From Acinetobacter higginsii (GTDB lineage Bacteria; Pseudomonadota; Gammaproteobacteria; Pseudomonadales; Moraxellaceae), in assembly GCF_000369525.1 (NCBI RefSeq), contig NZ_KB850072.1, positions 2,288,606-2,352,605 on the forward strand: a DNA stretch of 64,000 bases, written 5' to 3'. The position numbers and the translations under genes were made by a program. The notes beneath the pieces are model-generated. The model was not told where the DNA came from. It was given only the letters and a program-made list of their open reading frames with translations, and did not search any database. Numbering within the stretch: the first letter of the stretch is position 1; each line of letters begins with the position of its first letter. This document shows, one piece after another, positions 34,358 to 41,605 of the stretch.

Positions 34358-34927
34358 TTATTCAGCTATAAGTTTTATTAAATCTTCTTTACAGTCTAAC
34401 AATATTTCATCTGACAAACTCGAATTATCGGGGCATGCCCGAGACAATACGACTGCCCCAACCGACGTAGATAAGATATAAATCGCTTTTTTCCGGAGCT
34501 CAGCATTTTCATCAGTAGAATGTTTAGCAAGTTCAGCCATAATAAATTGCAGTAAATGTTCGATACCACTTTCAAACTCTTGTTTAACTTCCTCAGGTTG
34601 CCTTGCCGCATCACAGGATAAAGCGGCCAAAGTACAGCCCTGATCAGCATGATCTCGATGCTGCTTAGAAACATATAGTTGAATAAATTGTTTCAAGCTT
34701 AGCCCATCAATTTGTTTTAAAACTTGTTCAACACCATTTTTTACACTAATTTGAATTAGGTCTAGTTTAGAACTGAAATGCTTATAAAAACCGCCATGTG
34801 TGAAACCTGCACTGGACATCAATTCAGCAATTCCAATGCCATCATAACCTTTGCTTTTAAATAGCTCAGTCGCCTTAGTCACAATCTTCTCACGATTTTC
34901 TTTAACCTGAGTCTTGGTCACTTTCAT
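34358..34927 (-). CDS. TetR/AcrR-family transcriptional regulator
   Basis: 189 aa from ATG 34927; a TTG two codons earlier is less likely. The N-terminal helix-turn-helix NREKIVTKATELFKSKGYDG and IGIAELMSSAGFTHGGFYKHF matches the AcrR type. The C-terminal domain resembles the TetR_C group with QGCTLAALSCDAARQPEEV. It is divergent from an SDR-nitroreductase operon; a 24-bp palindrome lies between them, so repression of both directions until an electrophilic or aromatic inducer binds is likely. Confidence 0.9.
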   Translation of the reverse strand: MKVTKTQVKENREKIVTKATELFKSKGYDGIGIAELMSSAGFTHGGFYKHFSSKLDLIQISVKNGVEQVLKQIDGLSLKQFIQLYVSKQHRDHADQGCTLAALSCDAARQPEEVKQEFESGIEHLLQFIMAELAKHSTDENAELRKKAIYILSTSVGAVVLSRACPDNSSLSDEILLDCKEDLIKLIAE

Positions 34928-34998
34928 TGGCAATGCTCAACATGGATAGCAATAATTCGATTATACATTGATTATGATTGACATCAAAAAAATACAGG

Positions 34999-35022
34999 TT
35001 TAGATTATGATCATAATCTAAA
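34999..35022. promoter_or_regulatory. 24-bp perfect palindrome, TetR operator
   Basis: The centre reads TAGATTATGATCATAATCTA (35001-35020), with symmetry extending two bases each side. It lies 12 bp before the SDR start codon and 72 bp from the tetR start. A partial second copy (TTGATTATGATTGAC) lies at about 34970-34984. This is what a self-regulating TetR protein would bind. Confidence 0.8.
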
Positions 35023-35033
35023 GAGAAGCAATT

Positions 35034-35819
35034 ATGAATAAACATTCTAAAGCACTGGTAACAGGCGCATCTTCAGGTATTGGTGCAGTTTATGCAGATC
35101 GTCTGGCAAAACGCGGGTATGATTTAATTCTAGTAGCAAGAGATCAAAGCCGATTGAAACAAATCGCGCAAAAAATCCAACAACAATATGGCGTCCAAGT
35201 TGAAGTGATGGCCGTCGATTTATCTAAAAATGAAGATGTAATATCAATTGAAAACCGACTCAAATCCGATCCTCAAATTAATCTACTGGTCAATAACGCA
35301 GGAATTAGCGTTAGTGGTCAGTTTTTAGAACAGGATTTAGAACAAATTGAGAAACTGATTTCTTTAAATATCTCAGCGTTAGTCCGCTTATCTCACGCAA
35401 TTCTACAAAGATTAATCCCTCAAAACACGGGTGCTATTATTAATCTTGGATCAGTAGTTGGTCTTGCCCCAGAGTTTGGTCTGACTGTCTACGGTGCAAG
35501 TAAATCATTTGTTGAATTTTTTAGTCAAAGCCTGAGCTTAGAACTCAAAGAAACCAATGTTTATATTCAGGCTGTGCTCCCCTCTGCGACAAAAACCGCA
35601 ATATGGGAACGTTCAGGTGCCGATATCAGTCAAATGCCTCCAATGATGGATGTGGATCAACTTGTTGATGCAGCGTTGATTGGCTTTGATAAACGAGAAA
35701 CAATAACAATACCTGTTTTAAAAGATGAAAATTTGTGGAAAACTTATCAAAATTCACGTTTAAAACTTTTACCTAACTTTTCCTCAAGCGAAGTCGCACT
35801 TCGTTATCAATCCCAATAA
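35034..35819 (+). CDS. SDR-family oxidoreductase
   Basis: 261 aa, classical SDR. NAD(P)-binding ALVTGASSGIGAVYADRLA, NNAGISVSGQFL, catalytic Ser in IINLGSVVGLAPEF and YxxxK as VYGASKSFVEFFSQSL, followed by LPSATKT. The active site is complete. Controlled by the palindrome just upstream and followed 29 bp later by a nitroreductase gene. Its substrate is unknown; a detoxifying carbonyl reductase is a reasonable guess. Confidence 0.88.
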   Translation: MNKHSKALVTGASSGIGAVYADRLAKRGYDLILVARDQSRLKQIAQKIQQQYGVQVEVMAVDLSKNEDVISIENRLKSDPQINLLVNNAGISVSGQFLEQDLEQIEKLISLNISALVRLSHAILQRLIPQNTGAIINLGSVVGLAPEFGLTVYGASKSFVEFFSQSLSLELKETNVYIQAVLPSATKTAIWERSGADISQMPPMMDVDQLVDAALIGFDKRETITIPVLKDENLWKTYQNSRLKLLPNFSSSEVALRYQSQ

Positions 35820-35848
35820 TTTTTCCAAAAAATTCAAGGATATAATTT

Positions 35849-36454
35849 ATGAATGTAATCGATGCAATTCAACAACGCCGTGCCATTAAACGCTTCGATC
35901 CAGATTTCAAAATCTTGGATGAAGATAAAAAGAAATTATTAAGCAGTGTCATGGAAAATGCACCAAGTGCCTTTAACCTTCAGCACTGGCGGCCTGTGTT
36001 GGTTGAGAGTGTTGAATTAAGAAAGCAGATAAGAGCAATTGCCTGGGATCAGCCGCAAGTTACAGAATCATCATTATTGATTGTTTTATGTGCAAAAGTC
36101 AGTACGTGGGAAGTTGATGCGAAACATGTATGGGATGGAGCTTCACCAGAAGTTCAAAATATTATGGTTGGCGCAATTGACCAATATTACCGTGACCGCC
36201 CGCAAACCCAACGTGACGAAGTTATGCGTAGTGCGGGTATCTTTGCTCAAACTTTGATGTTACTTGCTCAAGAACATGGTTTAGACAGTTGCCCTATGGA
36301 TGGTTTTGACTTTGATGCGATGGCAAAGCTCATTAACTTACCTGAAGATCATGTAGTGTGTTTAATGATTGCTGTTGGGAAATCAGCATCGCAACCTTAC
36401 CCGAGAGTTGGGAAATTGCCTTATGATAACCTTATTACGATTGATTCATTCTAG
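35849..36454 (+). CDS. Nitroreductase-family protein (FMN-dependent)
   Basis: 201 aa. AIQQRRAIKRFDPDF at the N-terminus (FMN phosphate-binding arginines), APSAFNLQHWRPVLVES and the C-terminal MIAVGKSASQPYPRVGKLP fit NfsB/YdfN-type nitroreductases, dimeric enzymes using NAD(P)H to reduce nitro compounds, quinones or flavin. Second gene of the TetR-controlled operon. No terminator was seen before the att-like region that follows. Confidence 0.88.
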   Translation: MNVIDAIQQRRAIKRFDPDFKILDEDKKKLLSSVMENAPSAFNLQHWRPVLVESVELRKQIRAIAWDQPQVTESSLLIVLCAKVSTWEVDAKHVWDGASPEVQNIMVGAIDQYYRDRPQTQRDEVMRSAGIFAQTLMLLAQEHGLDSCPMDGFDFDAMAKLINLPEDHVVCLMIAVGKSASQPYPRVGKLPYDNLITIDSF

Positions 36455-36589
36455 TCTGTTTTAATGATCTTTAGATTATCATTCTGTCTTCAGATTGATC
36501 AGATGGTGTTATCAATAAACTCAAATTCTAAAGGATTTGAGTTTATATCTTAATCAAGATATGCATATTAAAAGTCAAAATTTCCAATT

Positions 36590-36830
36590 CTGCCCCTTAA
36601 AAAGCAAAAATGAGGTCAGATTATATCGGATAAACAGGAAAATAAAATTTAAACAATTAAAGTTTAATTATTTTTTATCAACTATGATCGTATGTGATTC
36701 AGTTTGATCTAAGTATTTGGTGGGATGGTATTAGTTGAATAAAACAAATAAAATATTGTTTTATTTAGATTTTATTTTTATACAATTTAAATTTATCCAA
36801 TTTTAACCCTTTGGCTTTCTGAGTATCCTG
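36590..36830. repeat. Degenerate att-like repeat ending the sulfur block
   Basis: A decayed copy of the 7963-8240 repeat. The left part (GAGGTCAGATTATATCGGAT, then AAACAGG and AAATAAA) matches the right end of the other copies. The core TGGTGGGATGGTATTAGTTG (36718-36737) is a mutated tmRNA 3' end. The right part (TTTTATTTAGATTTTATTTTTATAC and on) matches 8170-8240. On the minus strand both copies end an open frame with LYKNKI and stop, a shared gene tail. The rest of 36455-37139 has no gene. Confidence 0.65.
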
Positions 36831-37092
36831 AGCACGGCTCAGGTCATGCGTTTGCTTGACTCACCTGATCGCCTCTTGCAAATTGATCCCATCTCGTAAT
36901 ATCAAATCCACTTAATAAATATTGGTTTGCGATACGCAGGTCACTTTAGCTGCAAGTTACAAAGCCTTGCCGATAAAGTGCGGATAGTATTAATGCCAAG
37001 GGGTATAAAGATAAATAATCCTTAACTCATCCAATTCATCTAAATTGAGGTGAAGTCACCCACTTCCATCCTAAGTCATTGGAAATTAAATA

Positions 37093-37120
37093 GGGCCCAG
37101 AATTTCTACCTTCTGGACCC
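37093..37120 (-). terminator. Terminator of the SRPBCC operon
   Basis: GGGCCCAGAA and TTCTGGACCC, a 10-bp stem with one mismatch and an 8-nt loop, 20 bp past the stop of the SRPBCC gene. T-rich on both sides, so it could act in both directions. Confidence 0.7.
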
Positions 37121-37139
37121 TTTATTTTATTTAACAATC

Positions 37140-37550
37140 TTAGAAATTATTTCTTAAATCATTCAGACCATCTGAATAAATTTTTGTAAATAAAGCAATT
37201 ACTTCTTCATCAGTTACATTTACAGGAGTAAATTGCCCTTTCCACTCTACCAATGAAACATTTGGTCGATCTGTTTCTAGTACAGTGATTGTCGATAGGT
37301 AATCCACAATTGGGAAAGGTGCTTTAATAATTGAGTAGCTGTATGTACGTTCTGGTTGGTTAAATGCCTCTAAACGTTCAATTACATTGCCACCATCTGC
37401 CAAAATCAAGCTACGAACACGAGCGCCTTCGCTCAATTCACTTTTTGCAACAAATGGAAGCCAGTCAGGCAGACTGTCAAAACCACCTATTAGTTGCCAA
37501 ACTTGTTCAGGTGAAGCAGGGATTTCTAAAGTAGCTACAGTATGAGCCAT
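37140..37550 (-). CDS. SRPBCC (START/Bet v1-like) family protein
   Basis: 136 aa. The sequence VATLEIPASPEQVWQLIGGF, DSLPDWLPFV and a C-terminal helix TKIYSDGLNDLRNNF fit the polyketide-cyclase/SRPBCC fold that binds hydrophobic ligands. It is last in an SDR-SRPBCC pair (39 bp gap) with an aldo/keto reductase upstream, all under a divergent LysR regulator. Possibly a ligand carrier or cyclase for the compound handled by the reductases. No catalytic residues can be assigned. Confidence 0.8.
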   Translation of the reverse strand: MAHTVATLEIPASPEQVWQLIGGFDSLPDWLPFVAKSELSEGARVRSLILADGGNVIERLEAFNQPERTYSYSIIKAPFPIVDYLSTITVLETDRPNVSLVEWKGQFTPVNVTDEEVIALFTKIYSDGLNDLRNNF

Positions 37551-37588
37551 GAGTTTTCTCCGTATATTCAGTAAATTAGTTAGTTAAC

Positions 37589-38383
37589 TTAAACAAGTGT
37601 ATCGACCACACCGCCATCAACGCGTAACGCGGCACCCGAGGTTGCAGAGGAAAGTGGTGAGGCTATATAGACCACCATGTTGGCAACTTCATCCACTTCC
37701 GCTGCACGTTGAATAATTGAACTTGGACGAGACTGTTTAACAAACTCATCAGCTTGTTCACGTGTACTACGCCCTGCCTTTTCTGCGGCATCCGCCAGCA
37801 TATTTTCTAGACCGTCAGTAAAAGTTGGCCCAGGCAAAATGGCATTTACAGTTACTCCTGTGCCTGCTAAACGCTTAGCCAGACCATGTGAAACTGCTAG
37901 ATTGGCACTTTTGGTCACGCCGTAATTAATCATGTCACCTGGTATGGCTACGCCAGACTCAGATGAAATAAAGATGATTCTGCCCCAACCTTGCTTCACC
38001 ATTGATGAAGCATAATGTCGGGCTAGGCGTACACCAGACAAGACATTGACTTGGTAAAAGCGCATCCACTCATCATCAGGCACCTCAAAGAAATCAATAT
38101 CATTAAAGATTCCCAGATTATTCACTACGATGTCCGCCTGAGGTTCAGCTGCAAATAAAGCTGCTGTACCTTGTTCAGTAGTCAAATCTGCTTCAACACC
38201 ACGTAGACTTGCCTCTGGAATACTTTGACGAATATGTGCAATTGCTTCATCTACACCAGCTTGTTTACGGCCAACAATAACAACCGTAGCACCCGCAGAA
38301 GCTAGACCTTTGGCAATACCTAGACCAATCCCAGAAGTTGAACCACTTACGACGGCGACCTTATTTTGAAGATCTAATTTCAT
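37589..38383 (-). CDS. SDR-family oxidoreductase
   Basis: 264 aa, classical SDR with complete active site: VAVVSGSTSGIGLGIAKGLA, NNLGIFNDIDFFEV, Ser in IIFISSESGVAIPGDM, YxxxK as NYGVTKSANLAVSHGLA, then ILPGPTFTDG and ATSGAALRVDGGVVDTLV at the C-terminus (FabG-like). Likely an NAD(P)-dependent alcohol dehydrogenase or ketoreductase. It lies 42 bp after the aldo/keto reductase gene. Confidence 0.9.
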   Translation of the reverse strand: MKLDLQNKVAVVSGSTSGIGLGIAKGLASAGATVVIVGRKQAGVDEAIAHIRQSIPEASLRGVEADLTTEQGTAALFAAEPQADIVVNNLGIFNDIDFFEVPDDEWMRFYQVNVLSGVRLARHYASSMVKQGWGRIIFISSESGVAIPGDMINYGVTKSANLAVSHGLAKRLAGTGVTVNAILPGPTFTDGLENMLADAAEKAGRSTREQADEFVKQSRPSSIIQRAAEVDEVANMVVYIASPLSSATSGAALRVDGGVVDTLV

Positions 38384-38425
38384 GATAAAAACTCACTGTG
38401 GAGGGCTATCGCCCTCCTTGATAAA

Positions 38426-39436
38426 TTAACGGATAGGTAAAGGCGCAAATTCAGATACAAGGCCTTGGCGACGCATTTCATCCCAGAATGCAGCAGGAAT
38501 AAGTAGATCTAACGCAGCTAAATCTTCTGCCATACGTCCTGGACGGCTTGAACCCGGAATCACAGCAGCAACAGCCGGGTTTGCCAAAGAGAACTGGAGT
38601 GCAGCAGCTTTAACATCTACACCATAACGTTGTGCAATCTGGTTAATCTTGGCAACTTTATCCAAAATTTCTGATGAAGCTTTTTGATATTCAAAATGTT
38701 CACCGCCCGCCAACACACCTGAGCTATAAGGACCACCAACCACAATATCTACATTTTGGTGGAATGCTTCTGGCATCAAACGTTGTAAAGCACGATCATG
38801 GTCAAGCAAGCTATAACGACCTGCCAATAAGAATGCATCCGGTTGTGCTTCAGCTAAATCCAGAGTCAATTCACATGGTTCAACACGGTTAACACCTAAA
38901 CCCCATGCTTTAATGACGCCTTCTTCGCGTAAACGGGTTAGAACTCGGAAAGCACCTGTACGAGCAATGTTGAATTGTTCTAGCCAACTATCACCATAAA
39001 AGTCTTGAGCGATATCATGAATCCAGACAATATCAATACGGTCTGTTTTTAAGCGCTTCAAGCTATCTTCAATTGAACGGTAAGTTGCATCGGCTGAATA
39101 ATCATTCAGGATTTTATTTTTTAAACCATGTTCAAAAATCCCACCTTTATCGCCTAAGTCACGTGATGCCGTATCTTCTTCTTCATCCAACATGATGCGG
39201 CCGACTTTGGTACTCAGTACATAGTCATCACGTGAGTATTGAGATAGCGCTTCACCCATACGAATTTCTGAAAGACCTGAACCATAAAGTGGTGCGGTAT
39301 CAAAATAACGTACACCTAAGTCCCAAGCGGCGTGAACTGTTGCTTGAGCTTCTTCTTCAGGAATATTACGGAACATGTTACCTAGTGGTGCACCACCGAA
39401 CCCGATTTTTCCTGGAAGTAAGTGTTTAATTGCCAT
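38426..39436 (-). CDS. Aldo/keto reductase, aldose/pyridoxal dehydrogenase-like
   Basis: 336 aa, TIM-barrel aldo/keto reductase. The catalytic set is visible: VRYFDTAPLYGSGLSEIRMG (Asp and Tyr), LSTKVGR (Lys) and DIVWIHDIAQD (His). The opening LPGKIGFGGAPLGNMFRNI and IPGSSRPGRMAEDLAAL at the C-terminus resemble L-fucose/D-threo-aldose 1-dehydrogenases and pyridoxal 4-dehydrogenase. First gene of the operon, with a good ribosome site (GAGGAA). Divergent from a LysR regulator. Confidence 0.87.
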   Translation of the reverse strand: MAIKHLLPGKIGFGGAPLGNMFRNIPEEEAQATVHAAWDLGVRYFDTAPLYGSGLSEIRMGEALSQYSRDDYVLSTKVGRIMLDEEEDTASRDLGDKGGIFEHGLKNKILNDYSADATYRSIEDSLKRLKTDRIDIVWIHDIAQDFYGDSWLEQFNIARTGAFRVLTRLREEGVIKAWGLGVNRVEPCELTLDLAEAQPDAFLLAGRYSLLDHDRALQRLMPEAFHQNVDIVVGGPYSSGVLAGGEHFEYQKASSEILDKVAKINQIAQRYGVDVKAAALQFSLANPAVAAVIPGSSRPGRMAEDLAALDLLIPAAFWDEMRRQGLVSEFAPLPIR

Positions 39437-39593
39437 GATATTTTCCTCAATTTATCTATGCTCTCGAACAGTGTTCTTAAGCGAATAGCTGTGGCAGTTT
39501 TTCGGACTGCCTTTGCGATGAGGAAAATATAACTTGATCACTTCTGACATGATAGGACATAATTCGACTAACTTGAGTCCCTTAAGGTCTTAC

Positions 39594-40496
39594 ATGATTG
39601 ATTTACGCCAATTGAAGTATTTTGTGGTGGTTGCCGAAGAAGAACACGTTGGCCGTGCTGCTGAGCGCTTGTACATCTCCCAGTCCCCACTAAGCCGTCA
39701 GATTGCTCAGTTAGAAGAAAAGCTTGGGCTTATGCTATTTGAACGAAATCAGCAGCGTATTCGTTTAACTTCTGATGGGCAAATTTTCTTGGATGAAGCT
39801 CGTGCGTTATTAGCACATGCCAAGCGCTTAGAATCCTTGGGGCGGCGTTTAGGTTGTGGTGAAGATGGGGGTTTGTGCATTGGTTATATTGAAAATGCGA
39901 TGTATGCCGGTGTGCTGTCAAATACCTTGAAATCATTACGTGATTCTCGACCTGATATACATATTGCACTCTATAATCAAACTAGCTCAACTCAGTTTGA
40001 AGGATTAAAGCAACGTAGTTTGGATATTGCGATGGTTAATTACCCACCTGACCAACTTGATGTAGATTTATGCTATACCCAAGTTTTAGATGATCGCATG
40101 TTGCTTGCTTTACCCGAACAGCATCCGTTAGTAAATAAAACTGAGCTGGAAGCAAGTGACCTTGATGGTATTGCATGGATTTCTGTCATTCATGAAGAAG
40201 ATGCCCATTCACGTGATGACTTTATTAGTGCTTGTGCCAAAGCTGGCTTTACCCCAGACATTAAACTTGAAGCGGGGGCGCCTTTAACTGCTTTAGGTCT
40301 AGTTGCAGCAGGTTTAGGACTCACCTTAATTCAGCACAGTTTGAGACATCACGTTCCTGATGGTGTGGTACTTCGTGAACTCCCATGGATGTCCTACAAC
40401 ACTCAACTTTGGGCAGTTTGGCATAAAGCTAATTTACGGCCGTTGGTCGTACATTTTAGACAAATGTTGACTGATAAATTAACGATCGAGAACTAA
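39594..40496 (+). CDS. LysR-family transcriptional regulator
   Basis: 300 aa from ATG 39594, the usual LysR start (MIDLRQLKYFVVVAEEEHVG), with AAGG upstream. Helix-turn-helix AAERLYISQSPLSRQIAQLEEKLG, LMLFERNQQRIRLT, then a periplasmic-binding-like effector domain. Divergent from the aldo/keto reductase-SDR-SRPBCC operon, which it probably controls. Its 3' end overlaps the run-on of a truncated integrase on the other strand near 40500, showing a recombination joint. Confidence 0.9.
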   Translation: MIDLRQLKYFVVVAEEEHVGRAAERLYISQSPLSRQIAQLEEKLGLMLFERNQQRIRLTSDGQIFLDEARALLAHAKRLESLGRRLGCGEDGGLCIGYIENAMYAGVLSNTLKSLRDSRPDIHIALYNQTSSTQFEGLKQRSLDIAMVNYPPDQLDVDLCYTQVLDDRMLLALPEQHPLVNKTELEASDLDGIAWISVIHEEDAHSRDDFISACAKAGFTPDIKLEAGAPLTALGLVAAGLGLTLIQHSLRHHVPDGVVLRELPWMSYNTQLWAVWHKANLRPLVVHFRQMLTDKLTIEN

Positions 40497-40905
40497 GTTT
40501 TTTGAAAGGTGCTTGAATTTGATTAATACGTTTATTGGCTAGAGCAATATAAAGCTCATCTAAAGATGCTCGTACATTACTGATATGTTTGGATGACCAA
40601 GTCTCTCTTTGGTTCTCAAACCAGTCTTCAGCCACCTCTTTAAAGAATGGCTTGATGTCCTCGTGCAACACTGAGTTGGAATATTTGTATTTCAGTTCAA
40701 GTGCAAGCTCCCTTGCGTTCTTTAAACTCATATCAGGATATGGACCAAGTGACTCTGACTTACGCTCGCCAAGAACAGTAAAGCGTATGTTCCAGTATTT
40801 TTGCTCGGATGGTGTCACAAGAAGTGATAGCCCATTCTCATCCGAAAGGCGATATCGTTTTTCTTTTGGCTGTGCTTTTCTGCATTCTGTATCGGTAAGC
40901 TTCAT
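40456..40905 (-). pseudogene. Truncated P4-type tyrosine integrase beside ssrA
   Basis: The frame from ATG 40905 reads MKLTDTECRKAQPKEKRYRL, then SDENGLSLLVTPSEQKYWNI and SLGPYPDMSLKNARELALEL, the DUF4102 N-terminal domain of P4-like integrases, followed by the start of the SAM-like core-binding domain (FKEVAEDWFENQRETWSSKH). Homology ends at INQIQAPF, about 40505; the remaining codons run through the LysR 3' end. The catalytic domain (R-H-R-Y) is missing, so it is inactive. Such integrases insert into tmRNA or tRNA 3' ends; ssrA lies 184 bp away. Confidence 0.88.
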
Positions 40906-40912
40906 CTGTATC

Positions 40913-41102
40913 TACCCTTTATCGAGACTCAAATAATTGGGTAAATTTTCCCAATAATTACCCACAGAAGGCAAAAATAAGGTCAAATCAAGTCGGATAA
41001 TATCGGACAAACAGGCAAATAAAAAAGCCTTTAAGTATTGAACTTAAAGGCTTTTTTATATCGGATCGAACAATCCCGAATAATATTTTGGTGGAGATGG
41101 CG
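40913..41102. repeat. att-like repeat at the ssrA 3' end (integrase-proximal copy)
   Basis: This 190-bp stretch contains the ssrA 3' end, its terminator and the region upstream of the integrase. It is almost the same as 7963-8152, with about a dozen differences. It is the reference end of the island array, because only here is the full tmRNA gene present. Confidence 0.85.
41021..41057 (-). terminator. Terminator of ssrA
   Basis: AAAAAAGCCTTTAAGT and ACTTAAAGGCTTTTTT form a 16-bp perfect stem with a 5-nt loop, 32 bp beyond the tmRNA 3' end. Symmetrical, so it works in both directions. An identical stem is at 8071-8107. Confidence 0.9.
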
Positions 41103-41447
41103 GGAGTCGAACCCGCGTCCGCCAGCACTACGCCCGAGAATACTACATGCTTAGATATCGTCTACTATTTTAACTCTTTGTGACCCGACGAACAGGGTAC
41201 AAATCGCGATCCTCTAAGTTTAGTACAAAGCCCCGAGGCTTGGCTTTATACGGACTTGTGTGCGTGCGCTTCAGTCGGACTCTCTAACCACAAGTATTCA
41301 GAGAGGCGGACAAGCTGCCCTTAGGCAGCTAGAGCGTATGATTCGTCGTTTGCGACTAAAAAATGCAAATTTGATTTACGAGAGGAAATGCGCTCTCGGC
41401 ATGCATCTATGAGTTTCATCACCAGCGTCGAAGCCAGGAACATCCCC
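41089..41447 (-). ncRNA. ssrA: Transfer-messenger RNA (tmRNA)
   Basis: About 359 nt. The 5' end (GGGGATGTTCCTGGCTTCGA) pairs with the 3' end (GTTCGACTCCCGCCATCTCC followed by ACCA) to form the tRNA-like domain; CCA is encoded. The tag frame on the minus strand (41353 to 41321) reads GCA AAC GAC GAA TCA TAC GCT CTA GCT GCC TAA, that is ANDESYALAA. It rescues stalled ribosomes with SmpB. A probable -10 box (TATGAT) lies at about 41461-41466. Its 3' end is the target of the islands to the left. Confidence 0.97.
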
Positions 41448-41572
41448 AAAGTACAGCGCAATCATAGCATAGATGACTAGAATTTAAATCTTAATTTCTA
41501 AGCATCGAGCAAAATATGCGCTTATAACCCTATATTGTTGCGGAACTTACTTTTTCAAGGGCTGGTTTTAGA

Positions 41573-41593
41573 AAGCTGCCACAAGGGCAGCTT
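41573..41593 (-). terminator. Terminator of ggt
   Basis: AAGCTGCC and GGCAGCTT around a 5-nt loop, 13 bp beyond the gamma-glutamyltransferase stop codon. Confidence 0.65.
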
Positions 41594-41605
41594 CTTAATT
41601 TTGGC

